Part shown: positions 25,901 through 37,400 of the stretch, piece by piece
Numbering within the stretch: the stretch's first letter is position 1
Layout: every line of letters begins with the position of its first letter
NCBI GenBank assembly: GCA_000349905.1
Contig: KB722736.1
Span: 646,756-710,755 of the forward strand
From: Volvariella volvacea V23
Lineage: Eukaryota > Basidiomycota > Agaricomycetes > Agaricales > Pluteaceae
Reading direction: 5' to 3'
DNA length: 64,000 bases
Translations under genes and position numbers: made by a program
The notes under the pieces: model-generated
What the model was told of the DNA's origin: nothing
Seen by the model: only the letters and a program-made list of their open reading frames with translations
The model's database searches: none

Positions 25901-28900
25901 GTCAGCAAGTAATATTCAGGGCATTACCACATATGACCAGGTCAAGGGTTTCGTGATTGCACCGCCTTCATACTGCGTTCGTACCTCCCGAGGGCAGTAT
26001 CGACAATGAAGCTTCAGGATTCATGAAACAAGAGAAGCTGTTGTCCTAGCAATCATTACGAATGCATCTCCAATCCTCCTGGAACACTTCAGGGGATAAG
26101 ATCCGTGGAGTTGCACGAGCGGTGAACTCAGCAAAGTTATAGTTAGAGAGCCCCACTTTCACTTTCACCAAGCCACAGTATAGCTCTCGTGATGGATTTG
26201 CATAGGTCGCGGAGCCTGGTGGTGGTGAAGAAGCATTTCTGAATAATGGAAATGCAGTCATATTACTTATCTCCGTGTTTCAAGGCCAGTCCTGTAAACC
26301 ATTGGTGGGAGCAGTTACTCGCATTGGCAAGGCTTTCGGAGTTAGTGAGGTGCCACTTGGATTTTGTAAGCTACAACCTTGGAGCTACTCTGGCAAGCAC
26401 ACTGGAGCCTGGGCTGGGTTTACACCGTCCAATGGTCGAAGCTTGATTCTGGTTGACTTGACGCCTGATGGGTCCACCCGATGCTGTGTTCAGAAGAGTT
26501 TCAAGGGTGTGTGTAGCTGTTCAACTTTGCGGGATGGGTCGACCACATCTACCACCTGGCTGCATTCTTCCGAATAGCTGCTGAACGTCTCAGCAGCTTA
26601 CTGGCCTGCAACCCGAGGGAGTACCATCCCAGTGTACAGCAGGAAATTGCCGAACAGCCTAGGAGACAGATATGGTACTGTGCGGTCACTGGGACCGCCT
26701 CTGCGTGCTGTCGTATTTACTTCCAGCGAGGAATGCACGACATGCTGCAGCAATGAGGTGTGCAACGTGCCAGTAGTCCCTGGCTCAATGAACAGCACCA
26801 AGGTTAGTGACCGCTTGGGCTGGAGCTCGATTAAGGGTTTCTGACCCCACAATTGCATTTTCTTCCGCTCATTGTTCCTTTCCATATGGCCGTGTCATAT
26901 GACGCGAGGCTCGTGAGGCTCTTGTCGCCCAATTAAGATTTTTTTCAAATTCCATTACATCCACGAACAGAAACACTATCCAAAGATGATACACGCGCGC
27001 TATACCGCCTACCTCACTCGAGTCTGACCCACTCACTCCATGCTATCTAGACCCTATTCGAACCCACAAGAAAATGTGTCATGGCTCTGCGAAATTCTCC
27101 AAGAACAGCACTACTGACGTGGACGACTTTAGTCAATCTCGAGTCGCGTCGTTTCCATTGCTGTATATCCGCTTCAATATTGCTACGCGTTTCAACCTCT
27201 CGCGGCACCTTCAACTTGACTGTTGACCGAAGAAGAAATTCTTAACAGCCTGAGTAGAGACCAGAACTCTATTCATGCGGCCGCCCGCCACGACACTGGA
27301 CTCGGAAAGTGGACATTTGCTCGGGGTATGCATGTGGCTCCGGGGTCGGGTAAAACCAACTCGACAGCAGAAAAGTACCCGTGAAAATAATTGTATTCAT
27401 ACCCTGTCAAACTGCCTTTTCTCTGGTTGCGGTCGTCTCGTCTAACTTGCGAAAGCCCATTTGGCAAGAAGTGGAATCCTGGGCTTCGTTGTTGTGTAGC
27501 AAGGGTGGATATCCGAGTTTAGCTGAATTACATTCCCCGTAAGAGAGTCCACGTATCAGGGTATGGTGATCCGTGCTTATCATTAATTATTCATAAGCGA
27601 GATACAGGATTTCCCTTTGCTAGCTTGCTTGCTCCCGGAGGCAGAAACGCCATCTACCGCTAAGGATATGCAATCGACTCCACGTAGCCGTGAAGCCCAA
27701 AGATTGCATCTCTCAAACTGCGACGGTGAGTAAAATCACACCAGGGAGAAGCAAGTGCTGGTATGTGCCGTCACTTTCACCCATTGTCAGTGAAAATGAT
27801 GTTTCAAAACAGCAAGGTTTATGCAAGGAGGATACGGCAGAAGAAGCCTGAGCAACCCGCAGGTGTTTTGAAAATATTAGCGACTGGTACATCAAGGAGG
27901 TGTGACTTCTTCCATCACATTTGATGCGATAAGCACACTGGCTTATCGACGAAAGGCAAAGTGATGACTTCCATATGGAAAAATCAACAAATTGCATTCG
28001 TCTTGGATCTCGACAGACTCACAGCCTGCCATGCTTTCAATACCTCAGTTGCCTACCAACCACACTCCAAGTGCAACTAACATATCCTGTCGTATGAAAA
28101 CATATCGCTATGGAAATCGAGGAATGCCTCTTCGCTAGTTTCCTACTGGCTTTTAGACTTTTCAATGATGGCATCCTCTTCACTGCCTCGGATACCTCAC
28201 TACGACCTCCCCGGTCCATTACCTTTCCACCAGCATGAGGAATCTGTCGTCCAGAGAATACGCACAGCCACACATCAGCTACAAGAAACCCCGAGGTCAT
28301 TCCACCCTTGCACCTTTGCACACATGCGACTCACGAACCCCCTTCTTATCTTCACAATCGCCGTCGTCCACGGCACGTAAATAACTCGCTCGACAATGCG
28401 CCATTTGCCCCACCTACTATGGTAACTCCAAAGAAGGCCCACCATCATCTGATTGTGGCGGTGTCGGCTGCGTCAAGTCACTCGGAGTGGGTCCAAAAGG
28501 ACTTGAGAACCGGCAGAAAATGAAATGAAATAGCTACTTTGTCTGCTTCTAGGTCTCTTTCCGCGCTGAGCGGGGGGACCCGGACTCGGAGGTTGAAGGG
28601 GAGAGGTAACTTGAAAGCAAGGCACAACCAAATCTCCGAGGTATCGTACGAAAAATAGCTAAGACCACGTCTTCCAGATTCCATTTACCCTTGAAATGAA
28701 ATGGAAAATGCGACTGTATTGGATTATCCTGCCCTCTCGAGACCCGACAGAGCCAAAATCAGGACCAGGACCAGGCGGAATTGATCAATACCAACTCTGG
28801 AATTTGCATGACTCTTAGCTCCTGGCTCCACCCCGTGTACGGGCGCGCGCAATTCGACGGAAGAGCGAAGAGCGATGGACGCCGAGCTTTGAGGGGCTTT

Positions 28901-31900
28901 TGAGCCCTAAACACCGCTGCACCGCTGCCACCCATTTCCATTATCGTAAACACGGCAGTCCTACGTCCTCCTACCTCCCTGAGATGATGACGCCTATACC
29001 TGGCACGGATGGCCAGAAACGGGCAAACCTGAGAGGGGGAGGGGGAGCTTTGCGAACCCTCGCGTGATCGACATTTGGGGGTTGCCCTACGCTTGTGTGG
29101 TGGTGTGCAATCCCACTCTGAGCTCAAAAGCCGAGGTTGGGGCGTTGTGCTCTAGAACTTGACAGCTCTGGAGTTTTGGATCTCCGGCCGGAGGAACCTT
29201 GTCAATGTTTATTCACTTGCCAGTGCACCACGCTTTACTGGGTATGTACTCTAATCCCCACCTCCCGAGGGTGTCGTTCGCTGGCAGGTCCCTCGCCGAG
29301 CTTGTGGGAACGATGACAATGACAGCAACAGTACAAGTGGAGAGAAGGAGGTCGGACTCGGAGGAGGAACCCAAATTAGATGGGGACCAGTCGTTATCAA
29401 GATTCGTCGTCACCGGGGCGGTGGGGGTGATGATTGGACGGAGCATGCCAGCGCCAGTGACCGGTGGGGACATTAGGCCCATTAAGCTATTGTATCAAGT
29501 TAATGGCGCGGGCGCAGCCAAGCGGATAGTTTGAGCCCCGGGCTCATTTTACCCTCGCGCAGTGTGCATGTGTTAAATACCTGTTTAAGCATCTACGCCA
29601 CATATACTCCCTCCGTCCGACATGACGGGGACAGCTGTAGTCTCGTTCTCGTTCCACGACTCGGAGTCCTAGTGGCATTGTGGGCCGAGCTCACCTCTCA
29701 CTCCGTTTCCGTTGCGGTTTTTTCATGTTTACTTGCCTGTGATGGATCTGGGCTCATGCGGCATCTTCTATCAACACACCACCCGTCTTGTGCTTCCTTT
29801 TCCTTCTTCTCCTGTTCTTCTGTTCCTTGTGCTTCTCTTCTCCAAGTTGGTGCCTTTTCGGTCACACTGTTGGGGTATCGGGGTCGGTATTCGCTAGAAC
29901 TACAGGCACTGGCAACTTGGCTTAGTTGATACAGTAACACGCATCCATACCCACACTTGGACAGATATCAAGGCACTACCTCCGTGAAAACCAGCGGCAG
30001 GCCCTCAGTTTGCAGTTTGCAAGACTACCACCGGACAGGTCGTGCATGTGCGCCCGCACGTCGCATTTGTAAGTGCAGTAAGCCTCTCCCAGTCAACATG
30101 GGAGGCCAGACTCGTTCCAAGCTCGGCGTGTGTGTGCATGTCATCCGATGCGTTTAAGCGTCACGGCGACCTACCTCATTTGCTCACCTTTGCTCCAGGA
30201 GTATCGGAGTTGAAGGACGTCGGCACTCGGTGTTTGTATAGTGCCAGTGGCTTACCTACCCCAGAGGCTCGAATGCCTCTTCCTAACCACGGCCCGTGGG
30301 CGGGAAAGACGATTCTCCCACTGGCGGTCGGCAGGCCAGCGTTTCTCCACCACCACCCCTCCCTTCAAGTTGCACTTACGCTATGCACGGGGTGTACAGT
30401 AACCTCCCTCCTCGCTTCTCCAGGATGAAGCACGACGCACAATGGGGCAATGCAAAAAAAAACATTCGTTTACGCCCACCTGCTCGATCAGGAATCCAGA
30501 TACCCAAGCCTAAAGAGCAGCAGCTCCCACGATCACCATGTATCTCCATCGAGCGCAATAACAATGGACATCATAAGCTTGCTCTACGTGCACCCGCCCA
30601 AAAAAGGTCCTGATCTGCATCGCCACCGGTCCTGCGCTAGAAGCTCCACTTGGCTGGTCATCTACCATCACAAGTATCATCGACAACACAACGCAGCCCT
30701 GCCGGATGGTACAGTGCATCGCCGCCAGTGCACGACTGTCCAACGGCCAGTTCACAGCCTCTCGTGTAGGATCACAGTGCGGTGTCCGGCACGCGGACGG
30801 CTGACCACTGGAATCCGACAACACAATGTCATGCAGACGCATACTAGTGTTTGTGGGGGTTTTGAACTACACCCGTGCAGTGAGCTCGATCCCGGTCGGG
30901 ACATGACGCTGACAACTCGACTAATTACGCGCAGGCAGGCGCCACCAGTCCTGACACCGCACCGGCACATGATGAATAATTACGACATACACCGACGATA
31001 TCCCAGCCAGGCATTGCCAGCGTTGCCGTACCGTACCTCCATTTCCGTGAGTGCCCATGATCACAGCGGTCCTGGAAACTCGAAAGGGCCAGCAAAGAAA
31101 TTTGAGAAAGGGACGCCAGAAAAGCAAAAACGCTTGCTCCCCATGTCCCTATGTACAACGAGCAACAAGCAACAAGCGCGAAGACGATCGAAAACAAGGA
31201 TGAGACTACTGAATGGTATCTCCGGCGTAATTAAATTGTCTGGGGATCACCACCGCCAGTATCGTCTCGATCACGACTATATTGGATCGTATTCTGTGCG
31301 ACCCATGGGTGCTCGGGCGAGGAGGGTGACACTACTTGAGTAGGTAAGCCCACAAGCTTCTTCGTATTGGCATCGTGCATTGCAATTGTCATATACAATT
31401 ATGGCTTTACCTATACAAACTTTGGCGTACCGTTCCCCCGCAGTATCCACGATAATCTCGACGAAAAAAAGGTTTGCGCTCAGTATAAAGTTTTTAAATT
31501 TGCAGTGTGTGTAAGTGTAATACAGTCGACACTGTATTGACAATACAGCAGCTAGCTATAGGCTGCGCTGCGCTACGTTCGAGCCGTCCGCACGGCAACA
31601 GCCGAACGAAACCTCGGAGGATATTATCTCCAATCTCGCCTCCCTCGCCTGGAACGGATGCATAAGAAGTTTAAGAGAGCTAGGGAAAAAAGGGATAGGA
31701 AGGGGGGTTCCTGCTGGGGCCTGTCCTGTCAATTGGCATTGTCAAAGCGATTTAGGACTGTGGCACGATGCCGGCCGGGAAAAGTTGCTTGCTCAACAGG
31801 AGCATATATGCGCAAATAGATGGAGACCTGAGGCGACGATGGGGCGGTGTTGGGTGCATGCACGGCCACGGTCAGCGCGAGCGAGCGCAGAGTGAACGCG

Positions 31901-32758
31901 GAGATGCCGAAGCAAGCCAGAGATAAAGCAATGGAGCTTACACCAGGGCATTACGAAAGGGCAAGGGCTTGGTACACTCGACGTTTTAGTCAGACGGTTC
32001 GGGAGGTCGGGGTACATGCACCCACGCGTGGCACTTGTGTGCACTGACGCGGTAGCGCGAGGGACTTGGAATTTTTTCAATTTGGACGTGTTTGGAGATT
32101 GCAAGTGAGATGGGCAGGCAACTCGGGTGCAAGGGGGATGGGCGAGGTAGATTTGTTTAATTGTGAATACACGTTCGACATTGTGGAGTGAGCATCGGCC
32201 GTAACTAGAACATGCACTACAGTATGAAGGCGAGGGCACGCGGGCAGCCAGGCTCGGAGGCATGCCTGAGAGCTTATTGCGCGGGATGATTGAGAGGTAC
32301 AGAGAGTGGTATGTGAGCATGGCTGTTAGCGGCGGAGATGGATGGTGAAATGGCCGGGACGACTGTTCTGGAGGACGATGGGCGGGGGGGCGGGTCTGTC
32401 GGATAACAAACGCGGCTGAGGAAGGCTTGGAGAGGATCCGCATGGCCGCGTGAGAAGGAGGAGCCGAGGGAGGGATCGGATAAGGCTAGGCCAGCGCAGA
32501 GGACGAGGAGGGCAAGAGGGGGGAGAATGGAGACCCAGCGGTGTGGGCCTCAGACTCCGGCTTCGGGGGATCTGGCCAGCGAGATCGGATTCCTGCGATC
32601 CAGGATCCCAGGATCCCGGATTGCGTGCGATCGGACAGAGCCCGTCTGCGTCTCCCTTGAAAACGAGATGCTCGCTTGGATGGAAATGGCGACCCTCCTC
32701 CCAGCCCTCTACTTCTTATATCTCGCCCTCGACGTCTCCATCTCCTCATCCTCTCCCC
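22906..32758. other. Gene-poor domain upstream of the GATA factor
   Basis: Nearly 10 kb without a recognisable gene, in a window where genes elsewhere lie 0.1-2 kb apart. Frames are short and scattered on both strands as expected by chance, until about 30.4 kb, where stop codons become scarce: a 297-codon plus frame (30450-31343) and a 216-codon minus frame (31793-32443, which opens on a non-ATG codon). The last few hundred bases before the GATA gene are purine- then pyrimidine-rich. Six copies of GCCAGTG/CACTGGC fall between 29.2 and 30.8 kb. No transposon domain, terminal repeat or tRNA was recognised. Confidence 0.5.
30450..31343 (+). CDS. Doubtful 297-codon open frame, no recognised family
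   Basis: The frame opens with a true ATG inside an A-rich run and continues for 297 codons without a stop, long for chance in this base composition. The translation is rich in His, Arg, Ser and Thr, with no hydrophobic core, domain or repeat I recognise. Adjacent frames on the minus strand are also low in stops, pointing to compositional bias rather than selection. It lies about 1.4 kb upstream of the GATA gene, on the same strand, within the heptamer cluster. It could be an orphan gene, part of a non-coding transcript, or chance. Confidence 0.2.
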   Translation: MQKKTFVYAHLLDQESRYPSLKSSSSHDHHVSPSSAITMDIISLLYVHPPKKGPDLHRHRSCARSSTWLVIYHHKYHRQHNAALPDGTVHRRQCTTVQRPVHSLSCRITVRCPARGRLTTGIRQHNVMQTHTSVCGGFELHPCSELDPGRDMTLTTRLITRRQAPPVLTPHRHMMNNYDIHRRYPSQALPALPYRTSISVSAHDHSGPGNSKGPAKKFEKGTPEKQKRLLPMSLCTTSNKQQARRRSKTRMRLLNGISGVIKLSGDHHRQYRLDHDYIGSYSVRPMGARARRVTLLE

Positions 32759-34429
32759 ATGGACTCTCTCCACTTTGACGGCTACACCTCCTACTCTGAC
32801 TCCTCCACCCCCCGCACCCCCTCTCCCCGCACCTCCGTCTCCTCCGACGACATCCACTACGCAAAGTCCCACCCCGACCTCGACGCCGTCCAGCACATCT
32901 TCCCCGACCGCAACCTAGACGACTCCGTCCTCCCAGCCCTCCCCCCCACCGATCCCTACTGGCAACCCCACAATCCCGCCGCCGTCCCCAATGCCTTCCC
33001 CTACTCCGCGCGCGGCCAGGGCTCCCTCCTCCAGGAACTCTACGACGCTGACGTCAACGACCAGCACCCCCAGGCCGTCTACCACTCCCAGTCCCAGCAG
33101 CAGTTCGCCCCCGGCGACTCCTGGCACTACGCCCACCACCCCTCCCACATCCAGCACCAGATCCATTCGCAGAACCCCTCACAGCAGTCCAGATCCCATG
33201 ACCTCGGTGCCATCCGCCGAGCAACCTTCCCCTACGTTAGACACGACCGCGACGACGGTGTACATTTGCAGCAATACCCCTCTTTCATACCCCAATCCCA
33301 TCAAGATGCCATGATCCACCAATATCCCTCTCGCCCAGACACTATTTATGGAGAGCCCCTCCCCATCTCCGCTGAAAACAGTGCTGCTCTGCAGGGCGAG
33401 GCCTTTATACCATCCCTCAACTCGTCCCCCCACTCCTCCTTCCGTGAATTCGAAGAAACCACGTCCATCAAACTAGAGGACACTCCCATCATGGTTCCTT
33501 CGCAAAACGGTTTCTACAGGCCATCCCCCTCCTCTGCCCACTCCATGATGTCCTACCTCTCCCCCCACACCGGTCTGCCCGTCCAGCACACCGACGACGC
33601 CGCGTCCAAGGAGACCCAGTACCTGCGTCGTCGCTGCTTCAACTGCCACACCACCGAGCCGCCCTCCTGGAGGCGTTCGACCCTCAATCCCGGCAAGATC
33701 GTCTGCAACAAGTGCGGTCTCTACGAGCGCACCCACCTGCGGCCTCGCCCACTCCGTTTCGACGAGTTGCGCGCTGGAAACAAGGCCAGGAAGCAGCCCA
33801 AGGGAGCAGCCGGCGGCGTCAGCCCCAAGACCAAGGTCGCGATGGTGAAGAAGGAGCCGAGAGAATACGGCGTCCCGAGACGAAGCTCCGTCTCGTCTTC
33901 GTCGTCTTTGCATTCAGGAAGTGGTGCTAGTGACTGGGAGGACTCTGGTGTGTCAAGCGCGAAAATTCCTGCTCAAACGTTGGTTTGCTAACGACTGGTC
34001 GTTATCGCTTCCTTCAAACCAGCCTCTGTCTACTCTTCTTCCGGATCCGCGCCTCCCACTTCGTACAACTCGCCCAGCATGGCTCCCTTCCCTCTCTCCC
34101 GCGAGAGCCAATCCCCACCCCGAGACGGCGGCATCCGGCTTCCCAACGCCCCGCTCTCGGATATCGCGTCCTTGCAGCAATCAGGTGTTCTTGCCACTGC
34201 TACCTCCCCTCCTCGCAAAGCGCATACAACCCCCTACTACTCCCCTCCTGCCACCAACCTCCCCCAGGACTACTTCCAATCGCCGATTCCGCAAGCGCAA
34301 GAGATCGCTTCGGCAGCGGCAACAAACGGGACGAACGCGTGGCAGGGTGATTTGACGAAAGAAGGAGCTACCAATGGCAGCAACAGCAGCTTGATGCAAG
34401 GACCCTTGCCTACCACCGTTGCTTCATGA
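32759..34429 (+). CDS. GATA-type zinc-finger transcription factor
   Basis: Two exons, 32759-33947 and 34023-34429, give 531 residues; the intron has a GCTAAC branch site and joins SGASDWEDS to ASVYSSSGSA in frame. The single finger uses Cys293, Cys296, Cys316 and Cys319. The loop between the Cys pairs is 19 residues (HTTEPPSWRRSTLNPGKIV), longer than the 17 or 18 of common fungal GATA factors; KCGLYERTHLRPRP and a basic tail follow. The N-terminal 290 residues are Ser/Pro/His/Gln-rich, probably disordered and regulatory, with an acidic SIKLEDTP patch. The C-terminus is also disordered and ends TTVAS. Such factors bind GATA sites and control nitrogen use, light responses, iron uptake or development; which applies cannot be told. 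The frame is open upstream to 32450 but lacks an ATG there, so 32759 is the start. Confidence 0.9.
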
Positions 34430-37400
34430 AGTCATACATTCATCCAACCAACGCACAGCACAGCATTTGTTCATTTCATGTTTCTCCATCATCCCGCCAC
34501 CCACCATTCACCATTGTGTTGTTTTATCACTCACCACCATTTTATGTCCTCATCATCAATTGTTGTGGAATCTTATTCACGGACTCGTTATATTTTTGCA
34601 TCCTTCCCTCTGGCTCGGTCGTCGTCCTGAGTTGGCCGTCGCGCTTGGCTGTGACCAAGCGTCGTTCAGGAGCTTCGACGTCGTGGGAGGGAAGGGCATA
34701 TTTTGACTTGATTCGATATCTCTTGTTATAATTCCCCCTCCCCTAAACGCGTTTCCATCATTGACATTGACTGGCATTTATGAAGGATGCAAAAAACCCC
34801 AACCATAAAACATAAAACCCTATACTCATCTTCCGTCTCTCTCCGTCTCTCTTATTTATTTATTGCTTCGCTCAAAATTATTCCTCCCTTACTACTACAC
34901 GTCACGTCAACAACTTGCCCTCGTCGCTGATTGAGGTCGTTGATAGCATTTTACCCAGTCTCGGTCCCAGTGCTCCCTCCCCAATTTATTTATTTATTGT
35001 TTTTCCTCTTTTTTGTTATCTCTCTCCATTTATCTCTATATCTCCCCCCATCTCTATCTCTACCTCTCCTAACTACCCCTTGTAACACCTCCCAATCCCC
35101 TCAACCACACAAGACGAACCACACCCAAAATACCACACGTGCACTGGCGCACATTTTGTATCAACTCGTATAACTCGTACCCTGACTATCTCTCTCTCTA
35201 CATTCCCTTTTTTCTCGTCTCGTATGTCAGACAAGATAAAATATACCATTGTTTTCTCTCTTTTGTGTGTGCGAGCTGTTCTTTTTCTGGTGTGAATGAT
35301 GTGAAAGGGGAAGGGAAAAGAAGCCTGGTTGGTTTCCCGTAAATGGGGTGTCAAACGTTTTGCCATATATTACTTTGTCCTTATCTTGATTTCTCTTGTT
35401 GATGCTGAGCATTGTATGGCACTGGCCATTGACCCCGGCACTGGCGTAATGCTGCGCATCTGCGCATTTCGCCACAAGCACGAACACGGAGTACCCTACT
35501 ACTACTAAGCACATCCCCCCACCCAAGAGCATTCCTAAAACCTCAAACGCTTATGCATCGAGCCCCTGATCCCTCGACTCCGGGCACTGGGGACCTGGGA
35601 GTATAGGGTGATGCTGCTGCTGCGGTTGTTAGCGTTTGTGGGTTGGGTTAATAGTTACTTACCAGTACCGTAACTACCGCTTGCGTGCGTCCCAGTGTTG
35701 CAGTAGCACCGAAACGTTAACGGAACGGAATCCCTCGGAGAGGGTGGTGAGTTGGGCTCGTTATACTCGTTGGCCATCGGTCCCAGTGTTCGGGCAGAAC
35801 GGCATCGGGACTTGTAGATCTGCAGGTTTCCGCTGAGGACTCGGAATCAAGGATTTGTAGCGGTCGACGAATGAGGGCAGCTATGACTGTGCATTCATTG
35901 TATTGAAGTTGGGCCTGTGCTTGTTCGAGTTACAGACTGCAGTGCGGTGGTCGGGTTTGAAGGATCGGCTCGGAGTGTGTTTTGGAGTTTGAGACCCCCC
36001 AGCAGTCAGCCAGTCACGGTGGACGCTCCGTGCTGTTGCTGGTGGTATGTGTCGAGCTGGCACTGACGCAGCTCATGAAGCTAGTTTGGGTACTAAGCGG
36101 GCTCAGTTTATCGAGTACAGCACTGCTTCGCTCAAGCTCAGCCAGTGATATGTCGATGACTCGGGTCATTCGTATGCAGTATAACCCCTGCAATAGCACT
36201 CAAATTTTCAGCCTAACCTCGTAGACAGGCCTGTGGTTCGCGCTGAACACTAGTACAGGAACAGCTGAAAGCACCAGTGGACGTGCGCTGGGCGTTGGTT
36301 GATTGCCCCGAGGGGATACTCCTCGATTTGGACATTGAAACAGGCTGGAGAGAAGATACAGATGGGAATGAGTGACACGATGTGCTTGCCAGTGTGTGGG
36401 CTTGCCAGCTATGCACGCATTCCGACGCGAGTTTGACGTAGATTGAGCTATATACGGCTTGTGCCAGTGGGGTGTACGTCACGGTACAGATACACCAAAA
36501 CGTTAACCTGGATATGACTTCGTCCATGTACATGTGCGTGGAACGCCCACAAAATTGGGAACATCAATACCTTCTTGAAGAACCAACATGTAACGTCATG
36601 GGAAGCCTGAAGGACACCAGTACCCAAGCTGGCGTGTTCCAACACAGTGTGTGCCTTTCACCTGCGAATTGAATAGAAGACGCAGCGAGTACAGCATGAC
36701 TCGCTACTAGTAGTGTACCGTGCCAGTGACAGAGGGTGCCAGTGGCGGTCGGAGTCTGCCAAACACCGGGGCACGGGATGCAGTGGGCACTGGCAGTACG
36801 ATAGTGTACCTGGTGAGTTGGAGTGACCGTTTGATGGATTCTCCACTACCACTGGTTGTAGCGTAGTATCCTGCAATCTTACCGGCTGTGCCAGTGCCAG
36901 TTTCGGCGACCAGTCCGTCGTTCACCTCAGTTCAATAAACTGAACCTCAAGCGCTGGAACTTACACCCCCACAGATGCAAGAAGGGTTCACCCTCTAAGC
37001 GTTTTCAACTGGCGTTGGATGTATACTTACATCTACTGTATCGTGGACAACCGTGATCAATACATTCATATCGGTACCCTGGAATGCGTGACATCGTTTA
37101 GCAACGGCACCACATCCGTCAACGAGTGCGGCTAGCGCCCCAAGTCCAGAGGTCCCCGGTGAGCTTCCCTTCTCAGCCTCCGTTTCTAGCCGCTGACAAG
37201 CGCACGAACAACGACACCAGAGCTTCCTCGATATGTACACCTGAAACTCGGACATGCCGGCCTGGGAAATGAAAATGGTTCTTCTTTGCATGCCATACTC
37301 AGGCTTATCCTGTCCTGGACCGTAAAGCGCAAGCACCTGCTATAATACTGCTATTTTCAGCGATGACAATGTCTGTTGAAACATGACAACCTTTGGCTTG

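Larger units (their letters stand above)
29219..36896. repeat. Dispersed cluster of the heptamer GCCAGTG / CACTGGC
   Basis: I counted 16 copies, in both orientations, starting near 29219, 29453, 29907, 30243, 30319, 30724, 35142, 35420, 35439, 36141, 36388, 36463, 36722, 36738, 36788 and 36890. Chance expectation for a non-palindromic heptamer in 7.7 kb on two strands is about one; the remaining 56 kb contain roughly nine by eye, near expectation. The copies are single words rather than longer repeats, often preceded by T. None falls between 30.8 and 35.1 kb, the stretch containing the GATA gene. A protein-binding site or a relic of a simple repeat are both possible. Confidence 0.55.

Noticed and set aside
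27050..27075. Second B-box-like string GGGTTCGAATAGG on the minus strand
   Set aside because: The last bases do not fit the B box, and flanking sequence forms no tRNA arms.
32450..32758. N-terminal extension of the GATA factor
   Set aside because: The frame is open but has no in-frame ATG, and the Arg-rich translation does not look like part of the protein; the start is placed at 32759.
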